This document shows, piece after piece, positions 54,849 through 64,000 of a DNA stretch of 64,000 nt. The translations under genes and the position numbers were made by a program. The first letter of the stretch is position 1, and the number at the start of each line of letters is the position of its first letter. Below the pieces are notes generated by a model. That model was not told where the DNA came from. It ran no database searches and saw only the letters and a list, made by a program, of their open reading frames with translations. Source of the DNA: Betaproteobacteria bacterium Ga0077532 (GTDB lineage Bacteria > Pseudomonadota > Gammaproteobacteria > Burkholderiales > Ga0077523); assembly GCA_001464895.1 (NCBI GenBank), contig LNEE01000038.1, positions 1 to 64,000 on the forward strand, written 5' to 3'.

Positions 54849-55071
54849 GGTGATCTCCACTTTGCGTTCGGGAGCCACGGCGCCGCGGGGATCGCGTGCC
54901 GCCGTCCCGATCGAAGTGTCGCCGTCCGGCCAGGCCTGGGCAGTGACGCGGGATACCGCGCCGGTGTGCGAAAAGTCACACCTGCCGGCACGGCCCGCGG
55001 TTTCGCCAAGGACGACACCCAATCGGATCCCGCCGTATGCTTGGGTGACGAACCCCCTCCGGATCCGGCAC

Positions 55072-55725
55072 ATGCGCCTCGCGATACTTGTCTTCTGCGC
55101 CCTGCTCGCCACCCTCGCCCGCGCCGAGGATCCGCGGACCCTCCTCTGGGCGGACCTCGTACCGAAGGGAGCCAGTGCCGAGAATCCTTTCGCGAAACTC
55201 GGGCGGGATCCGCTGCTGTGGCTGTCGGACGTCGCGGCGATCCGCGACCGGCGCGCCAAAGGCGACAAGACGCTCACCGCCGACGACGACGCGAAGGAGC
55301 GTTCGCTCGTGCAGCGGCTCGCGCAGGAAGGGCACGATGTCGAGGCGTTGCTGGAGACGCGGCGGCAGACCACCGCCCGCAACCGTGCGCAGGCCCGGCT
55401 TCTCGTCTCGACGCTGGATGGGGTGCTGGTGCGCCTGCCAGGCTACGTGCTGCCGCTCGAAGTGACGGGGAGGAAAGTCACCGAGTTCCTGCTGGTGCCG
55501 TGGGTCGGCGCCTGCATCCATACGCCCCCACCGCCCGCCAACCAGATCGTCCATGTGAAGACGGACACCGCCTTCGAACTGAGCGGCCTCTTCATGCCCG
55601 TGTGGGTCACGGGTCGGCTGTCGGCCGGCACGACGAAGCAGGCGCTTTATCTGGTGGACGGCGCGTCGGACATCGACATCGGCTACACCGTGAAATCGGC
55701 GCGCGTGGAGGCCTACCGGCAGTAG
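55072..55725 (+). CDS. Exported DUF3299 protein
   Basis: A 217-residue protein with a signal peptide (about 1-18, ARA cleavage). The DUF3299 core has RLPGYVLPLE, EFLLVPWVGACIHTPPPPANQIVHV with one Cys and two His, and MPVWVTG. The family accompanies MacB-type ABC transporters and zinc-regulated genes in many Proteobacteria; the MacB pair here is 5 kb away. It may bind metal in the periplasm. Confidence 0.85.
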   Translation: MRLAILVFCALLATLARAEDPRTLLWADLVPKGASAENPFAKLGRDPLLWLSDVAAIRDRRAKGDKTLTADDDAKERSLVQRLAQEGHDVEALLETRRQTTARNRAQARLLVSTLDGVLVRLPGYVLPLEVTGRKVTEFLLVPWVGACIHTPPPPANQIVHVKTDTAFELSGLFMPVWVTGRLSAGTTKQALYLVDGASDIDIGYTVKSARVEAYRQ

Positions 55726-55728
55726 CAG

Positions 55729-56271
55729 CTACTGGAAGGCCGGCAGCGCGACCGCGGTCCCGGGCTGACCCGGGATGTGTTCGTGGGGGGCCGGCTTGTT
55801 CATGATGGCCCGCACGACGATGCGCTCGACACCGATCTCCTCCACCTCGACGCGCACCGACGCCAGCGCCCGGAACTTCAGCTCGGGCGAGTACCAGATG
55901 GTCATCGTGCTCCTCGACCCATCGACGCGGACGGAAGCGGAGATGGAATCCGTCGAGAGCTGGTACCAGGGGTTCGCGAGCATCGAGAACGACGTCGTGA
56001 TCATGGGCTCGCCATCGAGTTCCAGCGTCACCATCGTCTGCCCGGTCGTGCCGCCATCCTTCACGATCGTCGCGGCGCGGAACCAACCGGCACCCACGAT
56101 CTGCATCGACGTGCGTCCGCCGGCCGCCGTCTCGCCGACCTCCTTGTCCAGCCGCACGATGTCCCCCCGGAGATCGCCTTCCACACAGGCGACCGCCGGC
56201 GGGCACAGGCACGCCAGCAGCGTGGCGAGGCCGGCTGCAACGAACTGCAATGACGCTCTCGGAAAGGACAT
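55729..56271 (-). CDS. Exported protein of unknown function
   Basis: A 180-residue protein with a signal peptide (about 1-29, cleavage near AVA). The mature part is rich in beta-strand pattern and has one Cys; I recognise no domain. The start at 56271 gives the signal peptide and conventional length; the long frame upstream overlaps the serine hydrolase gene and is a shadow. It is convergent with DUF3299 by 3 bp. Confidence 0.6.
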   Translation of the reverse strand: MSFPRASLQFVAAGLATLLACLCPPAVACVEGDLRGDIVRLDKEVGETAAGGRTSMQIVGAGWFRAATIVKDGGTTGQTMVTLELDGEPMITTSFSMLANPWYQLSTDSISASVRVDGSRSTMTIWYSPELKFRALASVRVEVEEIGVERIVVRAIMNKPAPHEHIPGQPGTAVALPAFQ

Positions 56272-56430
56272 GAACCAGGGACCCCGGACAGGTGGCGACT
56301 TCCTGGGAGATGGTAGCGCCGGTCGCGGAGCACAAGAGCACTCTTTCGCGGGCATACTCCGGCCGATCGCGGACGCACCGTGCGGTTGCGCCGCGTCCCC
56401 TCCGATCCACGCCACTGCCGCCGCCGCCCC

Positions 56431-57477
56431 ATGGAACACGCCATCCGCTTTGCCGTCGAGCACGAAACCCCCTGGAGCCGTGAGATCGGCCCGCGATGGG
56501 GCATCCACCACCTCGACCCTGCGCCCTGGAACCGGTTGCGCGGCCCGGTGCACGATCGCGGTCCGGTGTCCGGAACCATCCTGGTCGACGGCAGGACGAT
56601 CGCCGCGTGGGGCGAGCCCGATCGCGCCGATCTCACCTTCAGTGTCGCGAAGACCTATCTCGCGATCCTCGCCGGCGTCGCCCACGACCGCGGCTTGCTG
56701 CCGGATCCGGACGAGCGCGTCGGCACCCGCGTCCGCGGCATCGGCTTCGACGCGGGCCGCAACGCGGAGGTCACCTGGGCGCACCTGCTCCAGCAGACGA
56801 GCGAGTGGGAGGGTGAGTGCTTCGGCCTGCCCGACCAGGTCGATCGCTATCGCACGCTGCAATTCCAGGGTGGGGCACCCGCGGGCCGCAAGGGCGATCC
56901 GCGCCCCCTGCAGGCGCCGGGCACGTTCTGGGAGTACAACGACGTCCGGATCAACCAGCTCTCGCTCGCGCTGCTGCATCTCTTCGGACGCCCGCTCCCC
57001 GAAGTGTTCCGCGAGGCCGTGATGGTGCCGATCGGTGCCAGCGACGGTTGGCGCTGGGAAGGCTACGACGACGCCTGGGTCGAGATCGGCGGCAGACGCA
57101 TGCAATCCGTTCCCGGCGGGACGCACTGGGGCGCCGGCATCTCGATCGGCAGCACCGACCAGGCGCGCGTCGGGCAGATGCTCCTCGACGATGGCCGCGC
57201 GAACGGCCGGCAGGTGCTCTCGAAGGCCTGGGTCGAGCGGATGCGCACCCCCTGCGCGATCGCTCCCTTCTACGGCTACCTGCTCTGGCTGAATCACGAG
57301 CGACGCGTCTTCCCGAGCGCCCCGGCATCGAGCTACTTCGCGATCGGTGCGGGCAGCTCGTTCACCTGGATCGAACCGGAGCGCCGCATGGTGGTGGTGG
57401 TGCGCTGGATCGACGCCGACCACGCCGACGCGTTCTTCGGGAAGGTGCTCGCGGCCGTCGACGCAGGACATCGATGA
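56431..57477 (+). CDS. Serine hydrolase, beta-lactamase-related
   Basis: A 348-residue penicillin-binding-protein-fold enzyme. The nucleophile motif SVAK (S-x-x-K) is at about 71-74, the second motif EYND with Tyr at about 170, and the third motif region is HWGAG instead of KTG. No signal peptide is seen, so a cytosolic esterase-like or peptidase role is likely. Its stop overlaps the dicarboxylate transporter start (ATGA), so the two are co-translated; it may act on an imported ester or peptide. Confidence 0.85.
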   Translation: MEHAIRFAVEHETPWSREIGPRWGIHHLDPAPWNRLRGPVHDRGPVSGTILVDGRTIAAWGEPDRADLTFSVAKTYLAILAGVAHDRGLLPDPDERVGTRVRGIGFDAGRNAEVTWAHLLQQTSEWEGECFGLPDQVDRYRTLQFQGGAPAGRKGDPRPLQAPGTFWEYNDVRINQLSLALLHLFGRPLPEVFREAVMVPIGASDGWRWEGYDDAWVEIGGRRMQSVPGGTHWGAGISIGSTDQARVGQMLLDDGRANGRQVLSKAWVERMRTPCAIAPFYGYLLWLNHERRVFPSAPASSYFAIGAGSSFTWIEPERRMVVVVRWIDADHADAFFGKVLAAVDAGHR

Positions 57478-58838
57478 GCGCATCGACGGCCGCGGTGCCC
57501 CGTCGCCCGCTCTGGCGAAGCCTGTACTTCCAGGTGCTGGTGGCCATTGCCCTGGGCGTGCTGCTCGGTCACCTCCAGCCCGACACCGGCGCGGCGATGA
57601 AGCCGCTCGGCGATGCCTTCATCAAACTGGTGAAGATGATCATCGCGCCCATCATCTTCTGCACCGTCGTGACCGGCATCGCGGGCATGGAGGACATGAA
57701 GAAGGTCGGGCGCACCGGCGCCTACGCGCTGCTCTACTTCGAGATCCTCAGCACCATCGCCCTCCTCGTCGGTCTCGTGGTCGTGAACGTGCTCCAGCCC
57801 GGCGTCGGGATGCACGTCGACCCGGCGACGCTCGACACGCAAGCACTCTCGCAATACGCCGCGCCGGGCAAGATGCAGAGCACCACCGACTTCCTGCTGA
57901 ACATCATCCCCGGCAGCGCCGTCGATGCCTTCGCGAAGGGGGAGATGCTGCAGGTCCTCTTCTTCTCGGTGCTGTTCGGCTTCGCGCTGCACGCCTACGG
58001 GCCCAAGGGCCGGCCGGTGTTCGATCTCGTGGAGCGGCTGTCGCACGTGCTGTTCGGCATCGTCGGCATCATCATGAAAGTGGCCCCCATCGGCGCCTTC
58101 GGTGCGATGGCGTTCACGATCGGCAAGCACGGCCTCGGCTCGCTGGCGCAGCTCGCCAAGCTGATGGGCGTGTTCTACGTGACCTGCTTCCTGTTCGTGT
58201 TCGTGGTGCTCGGCGTCGTCGCGCGGATGCACCGCTTCGCGCTGTGGAAGCTCATCCGTTACATCCGCGAGGAACTGTTCCTCGTGCTCGGCACGTCGTC
58301 ATCGGAATCCGCGCTGCCCCGCCTCATGGCGAAGATGGAGAACGCGGGCGCCGAGAAATCGGTGGTGGGACTCGTGATCCCCACCGGGTACTCGTTCAAT
58401 CTCGACGGCACGTCGATCTATCTCACGATGGCCGCCGTGTTCATTGCGCAGGCCACCGACACGCCGATGACCTTCGGGGACCAGCTCGCACTGCTCGGGA
58501 TCCTGCTTCTCACGTCGAAGGGCGCGGCGGGCGTCACGGGCAGCGGCTTCATCGTGCTGGCCGCCACGCTCTCGGCGACCGGGTCGATCCCCGTCGCGGG
58601 CCTCGCCCTGATCCTCGGCATCGACCGCTTCATGTCGGAGGCGCGCGCGCTCACGAACTTCGTCGGCAACAGCGTCGCGACGCTGGTCGTCGCGAAGTGG
58701 TGCGGGGCGCTCGACGAGAAGCGCCTCGCGCGCGTGCTCGACCGCGAGACGTTCCTCGATGCGGAAGCGCCCGAAGTTCTGCTCGACGCCGTGACCACGA
58801 AGATGGATCTGCACGGCGGTCACCGCCCCACCTCCTGA
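57474..58838 (+). CDS. dctA: Dicarboxylate/cation symporter (DctA-like)
   Basis: A 454-residue inner-membrane transporter of the DAACS (Glt) family. [24 protein letters not shown], the serine-rich re-entrant loop [14 protein letters not shown], the NxDG motif [20 protein letters not shown] and the C-terminal [22 protein letters not shown] are all intact. It imports C4-dicarboxylates or glutamate with protons or sodium. The 4-bp ATGA overlap ties it to the upstream serine hydrolase. The symbol is by similarity only. Confidence 0.92.
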   Translation: MSASTAAVPRRPLWRSLYFQVLVAIALGVLLGHLQPDTGAAMKPLGDAFIKLVKMIIAPIIFCTVVTGIAGMEDMKKVGRTGAYALLYFEILSTIALLVGLVVVNVLQPGVGMHVDPATLDTQALSQYAAPGKMQSTTDFLLNIIPGSAVDAFAKGEMLQVLFFSVLFGFALHAYGPKGRPVFDLVERLSHVLFGIVGIIMKVAPIGAFGAMAFTIGKHGLGSLAQLAKLMGVFYVTCFLFVFVVLGVVARMHRFALWKLIRYIREELFLVLGTSSSESALPRLMAKMENAGAEKSVVGLVIPTGYSFNLDGTSIYLTMAAVFIAQATDTPMTFGDQLALLGILLLTSKGAAGVTGSGFIVLAATLSATGSIPVAGLALILGIDRFMSEARALTNFVGNSVATLVVAKWCGALDEKRLARVLDRETFLDAEAPEVLLDAVTTKMDLHGGHRPTS

Positions 58839-58858
58839 TCCGGGAAGGAAGAAGAACC

Positions 58859-59602
58859 ATGCGACGGCATCTCCTGAACGGTCTGCTCGCCACGGTTGCG
58901 CTCGCTACGACGCTCGCCGCGATACCGCTCCAGGCGCAGCAGGACGCGCCCCACCGCCGATCCCATGCCCACTGGCATTCGAAGCCGGGCGCCGTGTTGG
59001 CGCTGCGCCTCCTCCGCGAGGGCGGCAACGTGCTGGTGGTGCGCCATGCCAAGACCGACATGCTCGCGAAGGACGCCAGGGGCGGCGACTTCGCCGACTG
59101 CAGCTGGCAGCGCAATCTCTCGCCGATGGGGCGCGAGGCCAGTCGGGAGATGGGCGACGCCGTGCGCTTGTTGGGGATCCCCGTGGCCGACGTCTGGAGC
59201 AGCCCGTACTGCCGTTGCATGGACACCGCCCGGCTCGCCTTCGGCCGCGCCGACGCCGTCGCGGCGCTCGCACCCTCCCCGGCACAGGGCCAGGGGATGC
59301 GCGAAGCCGGCACCGCGTTGTCGGCCATCCTCGCGAAGGGCGCACCCCGCGGGACCAACGTCGTCGTGGTGGCGCACATCTTCAACGCCCAGGGCGCGCT
59401 CGGCGAGATCCCGGAGGAAGGCGAGGCGTTCGTCGTCCGGCCCGACGCGGCTGGCGTGCCCCGAATCGCCGCCCGCCTCACGATGACCCAATGGGGCGAT
59501 CTCGTACGCGACCTACAGGTGTTCGGACTCGACCCGGCGGACGACCACCGCGGGTCCGGCCATGACGGGGGCGCTCAAGGGCACGGCGCCCATGGCAGGT
59601 AG
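58859..59602 (+). CDS. Exported histidine phosphatase-family protein
   Basis: A 247-residue protein with a signal peptide (about 1-27, LQA then Q). The phosphatase motif VVRHAKTD has the catalytic RH, SSPYCRCMDTA follows, and VVVAHIFNAQG supplies the second catalytic His, though the usual GHxxN appears as AHIFN. The His/Gly-rich C-terminus may bind metal. It lies 20 bp after the symporter and overlaps the 59562 start of the next frame. The substrate is unknown. Confidence 0.85.
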   Translation: MRRHLLNGLLATVALATTLAAIPLQAQQDAPHRRSHAHWHSKPGAVLALRLLREGGNVLVVRHAKTDMLAKDARGGDFADCSWQRNLSPMGREASREMGDAVRLLGIPVADVWSSPYCRCMDTARLAFGRADAVAALAPSPAQGQGMREAGTALSAILAKGAPRGTNVVVVAHIFNAQGALGEIPEEGEAFVVRPDAAGVPRIAARLTMTQWGDLVRDLQVFGLDPADDHRGSGHDGGAQGHGAHGR

Positions 59603-61823
59603 GACCGCGCACAACCGGAGAAACGGCCGGGCGCTCGTCGCGATCGCCCTGCTCGCATGGGTTTCCTGGTGCGGCGGCGCGGGGGCGGACGAGACTCCCC
59701 GGCGACCGAAGATCGGCCTCGTGCTGTCCGGCGGCGGCGCGCTCGGCCTCGCGCACGTCGGCGTGTTGCGGGTGCTCGAGGAGATGCGGATCCCGGTCGA
59801 CTACATCGCCGGCACCAGCATGGGATCCATCGTCGGCGCCGCCTACGCGAGCGGGATGACGCCCGACGAGATGGAGCGCCGGCTGCGCGAGATCGACTGG
59901 GAGCGCGTGTTCCGGGACGCCCCGCCGCGATCGGAACAGTCGGTGCTCCGAAAGCAGCTCGATGCCGCGGGTCTGTGGGGGCTCGAGTTCGGCGTGAGCC
60001 GCGGTCTGCCGTTCCTGCCGAGGGGCGCCATCGCGGGTCAGCAGTTGCTCGCGACCCTGCGCTCGTTCGTGCAGGAACCGCCCGGTGGCGACTTCGACCG
60101 GCTGCCGATTCCGTTCCGCGCCGTCGCGACCGACATCGAGACGGGTGAGATGGTGGTGCTCTCGAAGGGCGATCTCGCGCGTGCCATGCGTGCGAGCATG
60201 TCCGTGCCGGGCATCATCTCTCCGGAGGAGATCGACGGCCGCGTCCTGCTCGATGGCGGTCTCGTGCGGAACGTGCCCGTCGACGTCGTCAGGGCCATGG
60301 GCGCGGAGATCGTGATCGTGGTGAATCTCGGCAGTCCGCTGCTGAAGCGCGACGAACTGGGCAGCGTGCTCGGCGTCTCGGTGCAGATGATCCACATCCT
60401 CACCATGCAGAACGTGCGCCGGTCGCTGACCGAGATCACGCCGCGCGACGTGCTGCTCGAACCCGACCTCGCGGGTTTCACCGCCGTGTCGTTCAACCAG
60501 GTGCAGCAGATCGTCCCGAGGGGCGAGGCTGCGGCACGCCACCAGATGGCAGCGCTGTCGCGTCTCTCGCTCGCGCCCGAAGCTTACGAATCGTTCCGGC
60601 TCGCGCAGACCGGACGCCTGCACACCCCCGCACCGGCGCAGCGGATGATCGTCGACAACAGTCGGCTGAAGAACGTGAACCCGGCCGCTGTCGAAGCCGC
60701 GATCCGGATGCTGGACGGCCGCATTCCCGGCGACGAGGAACTCGACGGGAACGTCGCCCGCCTCTACGGTCGCGGCGATCTCGAACGGATCGACTACTTC
60801 TTCGCCGACCGCGACGGGATCCGGACCCTGATGGTCGAAACCCGCGAGCCGCCCCGGGGCCCAGACTACCTGCGCATGGGTCTCGTGCTGTCGACCGATT
60901 CCGAAGGCAGCGGGAGGTTCAGCCTCCAGCTCTTCTACAACCGCACGTGGCTCAACGCCCTCGGTGGCGAATGGCGCAACCGGGTCCAGGTGGGCTTCAA
61001 CCCGTCGCTCACCTCGGAGCTCTACCAGCCGCTCGACCTCCGCGGATGGCTCTTCGTGGCGCCGCGCCTGGAGGCCTCCGAGCGCGTGCTCGACATCTAC
61101 CTGGGCAGCAATCGCATCGCCCAGTACCAGGTCCGCCAGACAGGCGCCGGGTTCGACGTCGGCGCGAACTTCGAGAAGTGGGGCGAAGTGCGGCTCGGGG
61201 TGTATCGCGGCAGAGCCTCCGCGACGCCGTCGGTGGCCATTCCGATTTTCCAGCCGGTCGAGGCGAACGTGGCGAACATCAACGTGCGCGCGCTCTACGA
61301 CCAGTTCGACAACATCAACTTCCCGTCGCAGGGCAGCCGCGTCGCGGGAACCGTCGTCCGTTCGATCGAGGCACTCGGCGCGACCACCGAGTACGTCCGC
61401 GCCGATTTCGATGCGAGCCACGCGCTCGGTCGCCGCGCCGACAGCGTGCTGCTCGGCATCCGGGGCGGGAAGGCGTTCTCGGGCGAGCTTCCGTTCTACG
61501 ACATCTACTCGCTGGGCGGGCTCTTCAACCTGTCGGGCTATCCGATCGGGAGCCTGGTCGGAGAGTCGTTCGTGGTCGGGCGCGCGGTCTACTACCACCG
61601 GCTCGACCGGATTCCGGCGCTGGCGGACGGACTCTTCTGGGGCGCATCGGTCGAAGCGGGCAACGTGTTCTCGCAGATCGCGGGCGATCGCGACGGCCGC
61701 GGGTTGCGGTTCGCAGGGTCCCTCTTCCTGGCGGCGGACACCGCGCTCGGCCCGATGTATCTCGCGTGGGGCCACGCGGGCACGGGGCAGGATGCGCTGT
61801 ACCTCATGCTCGGGCGGCCGTAG
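59592..61823 (+). CDS. Patatin-like phospholipase autotransporter (PlpD type, type Vd)
   Basis: A 743-residue protein (753 if ATG 59562 is used). It has a signal peptide and a patatin domain with oxyanion loop SGGGALGLAH, nucleophile elbow GTSMG and Asp in LLDGG. A POTRA-like link (about 310-400) and an Omp85-type 16-strand barrel end the protein, the last strands being YLAWGHAG and LYLMLGRP. Type Vd proteins export their own lipase across the outer membrane. It is last in the plus-strand run beginning at 56431. Confidence 0.88.
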   Translation: MAGRTAHNRRNGRALVAIALLAWVSWCGGAGADETPRRPKIGLVLSGGGALGLAHVGVLRVLEEMRIPVDYIAGTSMGSIVGAAYASGMTPDEMERRLREIDWERVFRDAPPRSEQSVLRKQLDAAGLWGLEFGVSRGLPFLPRGAIAGQQLLATLRSFVQEPPGGDFDRLPIPFRAVATDIETGEMVVLSKGDLARAMRASMSVPGIISPEEIDGRVLLDGGLVRNVPVDVVRAMGAEIVIVVNLGSPLLKRDELGSVLGVSVQMIHILTMQNVRRSLTEITPRDVLLEPDLAGFTAVSFNQVQQIVPRGEAAARHQMAALSRLSLAPEAYESFRLAQTGRLHTPAPAQRMIVDNSRLKNVNPAAVEAAIRMLDGRIPGDEELDGNVARLYGRGDLERIDYFFADRDGIRTLMVETREPPRGPDYLRMGLVLSTDSEGSGRFSLQLFYNRTWLNALGGEWRNRVQVGFNPSLTSELYQPLDLRGWLFVAPRLEASERVLDIYLGSNRIAQYQVRQTGAGFDVGANFEKWGEVRLGVYRGRASATPSVAIPIFQPVEANVANINVRALYDQFDNINFPSQGSRVAGTVVRSIEALGATTEYVRADFDASHALGRRADSVLLGIRGGKAFSGELPFYDIYSLGGLFNLSGYPIGSLVGESFVVGRAVYYHRLDRIPALADGLFWGASVEAGNVFSQIAGDRDGRGLRFAGSLFLAADTALGPMYLAWGHAGTGQDALYLMLGRP

Positions 61824-61853
61824 CGAGCCCGTGCGACGGCGCCCCGGACCAAC

Positions 61854-62198
61854 TCAGCCGTGGATCGGCTTGGAGTCGTCCGGCACCTCGGTACGGTCGA
61901 GCATCCCGTAGTCGCGGATCACACCTGCGACCCGCAGGCGATAGTCCGCGAAGAGCTTCTCGCGCCCCATCTGCTGCATCAGCCGGTGCTCGGGAACGTT
62001 GCGCCACCGCTTCACCGCCTCCTCGTCGCGCCAGAACGATAGCGACAGGAACCGGCCGGGGCGCGTCACGCTCTCGAAGCGTTCGATCGAGAGGAAGCCG
62101 TCGATTCCATCGAGATGCTGCTTCAGTGCCGCGGCCGCACCGAAGTAGGCGTCCTTGCAGTCCGGCCGCGGGACGACCTCGAAGATGACGGCGATCAT
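61854..62198 (-). CDS. Antibiotic biosynthesis monooxygenase (ABM) domain protein
   Basis: A 114-residue single ABM-domain protein of the ferredoxin-like fold. It shows the usual MIAVIFEVVP start, GFLSIERFESVTRPGRFLSLSFWRDEEAVKRWRN and a helix with HRLMQQMGRE. Members are cofactor-free monooxygenases or heme/quinone-binding proteins. Its start overlaps the stop of a 25-codon ORF upstream (ATGA). The convergent gap to the autotransporter gene is only 30 bp. Confidence 0.85.
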   Translation of the reverse strand: MIAVIFEVVPRPDCKDAYFGAAAALKQHLDGIDGFLSIERFESVTRPGRFLSLSFWRDEEAVKRWRNVPEHRLMQQMGREKLFADYRLRVAGVIRDYGMLDRTEVPDDSKPIHG

Positions 62199-62272
62199 GG
62201 CGACGCTCCGTCGGATGCCTCGATCCCGGGTGTGCGGCGCTCGTGGACGACCTCGACGATGACCTTGGGCAC
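62195..62272 (-). CDS. 25-residue ORF upstream of the ABM gene (tautomerase-like start)
   Basis: A GTG-started mini-ORF with AGGAGG exactly 6 bases upstream and a stop that overlaps the monooxygenase ATG. It begins MPKVIVEVV and contains RTP, resembling the N-terminus of 4-oxalocrotonate-tautomerase-like proteins with the catalytic Pro1. The rest of such a protein (about 60 residues) is missing. It could be a remnant kept for its ribosome binding site, or a leader peptide coupling translation of the ABM gene. Confidence 0.45.
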   Translation of the reverse strand: MPKVIVEVVHERRTPGIEASDGASP

Positions 62273-62327
62273 GGGGCACCTCCTGCTTCGGGGAAAGCGG
62301 GATGATGCACCGCCACCCGGGGATGCG

Positions 62328-62930
62328 TTAATCCTTGCGGCGGCGTGCGACGGCGGCCACCCCGGCGAGGCCAAGGAGCATGAGGGCGGTGGTCCCGGGT
62401 TCCGGGATCGGCGCGGACACCGCACCGTCGAAGCCGACCTCGCGAATCTCGACGCGACCGGAGACCGCGAGGATCACCATGTCGACGCGACTCACGCGCT
62501 CGAAGGCTGCGAACTCGTAGGTGTTGGGAAGGAACTTCGAGACTGCGGCGAGGGGGCCCGTGCTGCCGAGCGCATCGCCGTCCGTGTCGAAGAAATCGAG
62601 CCGGAAACTGCGCACGCCCTCGTTCACGATGTTGATGTCGTTCCAGAGGTTGAACGTGTCGATGTCGTACTCGCCGTCGAGGTCCAGCCGGATCGTGCCG
62701 AGACGGCCGGTGAGGCCGGCGAATCCGTTGAACGGCGCACCGTCCGCGATGATGCCGTCGGCGATCTCCGCCACGGACCAGACGAGCTTGCCGCAGGTGC
62801 CGACCTCGCACGAGGGGATGGTGGTGGACGGCGTGATGGCGCTGAAGGGGACGGCAGCCTGAGCGCTCGCCGCAACGAGAAGGGTGGCGGCAAGGAGGGT
62901 GGCGCGCAGGGGCGGCAGGCAGTGGAACAT
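62328..62930 (-). CDS. PEP-CTERM exported protein
   Basis: A 200-residue protein with a signal peptide (about 1-26, SAQAA), a beta-rich middle region with two Cys, and the PEP-CTERM tail: the motif IPEPGT, a hydrophobic helix and the basic end ARRRKD. Such tails direct proteins to exosortase (EpsH/XrtA) for sorting with exopolysaccharide. This shows that the host has an exosortase, which is not in the window. Confidence 0.9.
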   Translation of the reverse strand: MFHCLPPLRATLLAATLLVAASAQAAVPFSAITPSTTIPSCEVGTCGKLVWSVAEIADGIIADGAPFNGFAGLTGRLGTIRLDLDGEYDIDTFNLWNDINIVNEGVRSFRLDFFDTDGDALGSTGPLAAVSKFLPNTYEFAAFERVSRVDMVILAVSGRVEIREVGFDGAVSAPIPEPGTTALMLLGLAGVAAVARRRKD

Positions 62931-63192
62931 CGTCGATGTCTCCGGGTGATGGCGTCAGGGGGTGCGGCAGGCGACCGCAGGCAGTGTCCGGTCCGAGGTG
63001 CAAATCCCACGCCACGGAGTGGTCTCTCGACGATCGTCAGCCAATCAAGGATTTGCAGCGCTGAGCGCCGGGACGGCTGAGGTGTGTGTCAGCGATCCCG
63101 ACACTCGGCACCACACCCCCTGGCGTTGGCGCTCGGCACCTTCGACGGGACGAGACACAATGCATCCCCGCCCGAGTCCTCACATCCCGTCC

Positions 63193-64000
63193 ATGCGCGC
63201 GCAAGCCCTGATCCCTGCCCTCCTTCTGCTCATCGCGTCCGCGACCCAGGCGGCCGATGGCATGCGCGTCTGCCTCAACTGGGCGCCCGGTGCGGATCAC
63301 GCCGCCTTCTACGCAGCTCGCCAGCAGGGGACCTTCGCGGCGGCAGACCTCGCGGTGGAACTCATCCCTGGCGGCGGCTCCGGCGACGCGATCGAGAAAC
63401 TCGTCCGCGGCGAGTGCGAGGTGGCGATCGCGGATCTCGGCGCGGTGATCGCGGCGCGCGCGAAGTCTGCGGACGTGGTCGCCGTGATGGCGCTGATGGC
63501 AGCGTCGCCGCTCGCGTTCTACAGCGTGGACGGCCGACCGCTGGTGGGCGTGGCCGATCTTGCCGGACGACGCATCGCCGCGGACCCGAAGGAACTCGCG
63601 CGTCGCCTCTGGCCGCGCCTCGCCAAGCTGCATGGCGTCGACCCGGCCGCGGTGACGTGGGTCGACCTGCCGAACAACGCGAAGGTCGAAGCCCTTGCGA
63701 AGGGCGATGCAGACGTCGCGGCCAACACCTTCTATCACCACCACGCGGAGTTCGAAGCCGCGTTCGGCGATCGTTTGCGCGTGCTGCGCTGGCGGGATCT
63801 CGGCGTCGATCCCTATGGCAACGTCCTCGTGGCGCGAGCGGGCGCGGAGACGCCGGGACTCGCGCGCTTCGTGCCGATCGTGCAGCGGACGACGGCGGCC
63901 TGCGCCGTCGATGCGGCGCCTTGTCTCGAAGCGCTGCTGCTCGCGAACCCGTTCCTCGACGCCAGCCGCGAGGCCGCGAAGTGGCGCGCGGTCCGACCGC
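63193..64000 (+). CDS. ABC substrate-binding protein, NMT1/THI5-like (partial at right edge)
   Basis: At least 269 residues, open at the window end. A signal peptide (about 1-21, TQA) is followed by an NMT1-type fold: LNWAPGADHAAFYAARQQG near the N-terminus, GSGDAIEKLVRGECEVAIAD, and DLPNNAKVEALAKGDADVAANT. This family binds pyrimidine precursors of thiamine, riboflavin-like compounds or sulfonates. The 262-bp upstream gap shows no thiamine riboswitch that I can recognise. The transporter partners presumably lie beyond the window. Confidence 0.82.
   Translation, partial: MRAQALIPALLLLIASATQAADGMRVCLNWAPGADHAAFYAARQQGTFAAADLAVELIPGGGSGDAIEKLVRGECEVAIADLGAVIAARAKSADVVAVMALMAASPLAFYSVDGRPLVGVADLAGRRIAADPKELARRLWPRLAKLHGVDPAAVTWVDLPNNAKVEALAKGDADVAANTFYHHHAEFEAAFGDRLRVLRWRDLGVDPYGNVLVARAGAETPGLARFVPIVQRTTAACAVDAAPCLEALLLANPFLDASREAAKWRAVRP

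Noticed and set aside
62931..63192. Thiamine (TPP) riboswitch ahead of the NMT1-like gene
   Set aside because: A CTGAG sequence is present near 63077, but the remaining conserved TPP-riboswitch helices are not recognisable.
1..64000. Insertion sequences, prophage genes or CRISPR arrays
   Set aside because: No transposase, integrase, phage structural protein, cas gene or regularly spaced repeat array was seen. The lone amidase at 17259 has no phage neighbours.

Overview
The window is high-GC DNA with dense, mostly leaderless gene packing. The block mutM / TPR lipoprotein / lolB / ispE / tRNA-Gln / prs / rplY / pth / ychF is the arrangement typical of Betaproteobacteria. A PEP-CTERM protein, HAAT-type transporters and a type Vd autotransporter fit the same group. 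I cannot name a genus from the sequence alone.

Region 1 (1-12.6 kb). A REP-like palindrome lies at the left edge. The housekeeping block follows on the minus strand (ychF, pth, rplY, prs, tRNA-Gln(UUG), ispE, lolB, TPR lipoprotein). A four-gene Gld-like ABC-2 transporter cassette with a DUF4340 protein sits between the TPR gene and mutM, two genes I expect to be neighbours.

Region 2 (12.6-22.3 kb). Here are a DUF4010/MgtC-type membrane protein, a cupredoxin-like protein with an eroded copper site, and an amidase. They are mixed with a set usually called selenodomain-associated: a SelD-type FAD dehydrogenase, the TIGR04282 and TIGR04283 transferases, a DUF547 protein, a VTT-fused disulfide oxidoreductase and an ArsS-like radical SAM protein.

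Region 3 (22.5-34.6 kb) is the most striking part, a nitrogen-release island. A fused UreAB plus UreC urease keeps every metal ligand and the catalytic His but has Ala in place of the flap Cys, and no urease accessory gene is in the window. Facing it is a minus-strand operon for a three-subunit cobalt-type nitrile hydratase (alpha, beta-N, beta-C), an accessory protein and a CobW GTPase. Diverging from that is a five-gene amide/urea-type ABC importer followed by an amidase. Together they could take up and convert nitriles and amides to acids and ammonia.

Region 4 (34.7-47.7 kb) holds mixed metabolic genes: an exported HExxH protein, a Sel1-repeat protein, a probable fluoroacetate dehalogenase, an aminotransferase, a ketopantoate reductase-like protein, a mandelate-racemase-like enzyme, a Tat-exported amidohydrolase and a GlcD-type oxidase. 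It also holds a degenerate MNIO/DUF692 protein coupled by a TTGA overlap to a 63-residue ORF, which is the best candidate for an undescribed peptide-linked system.

Region 5 (47.7-64 kb). A MacB-like ABC pair lies between two Crp/Fnr paralogues. It is followed by a SAM-cyclase-AAA-TPR signalling protein, several exported proteins, a serine hydrolase coupled to a DctA-like transporter, a histidine phosphatase, a PlpD-like autotransporter, a monooxygenase behind a 25-codon ORF, a PEP-CTERM protein and a truncated NMT1-type binding protein.

No insertion sequence, prophage or CRISPR array was recognised.
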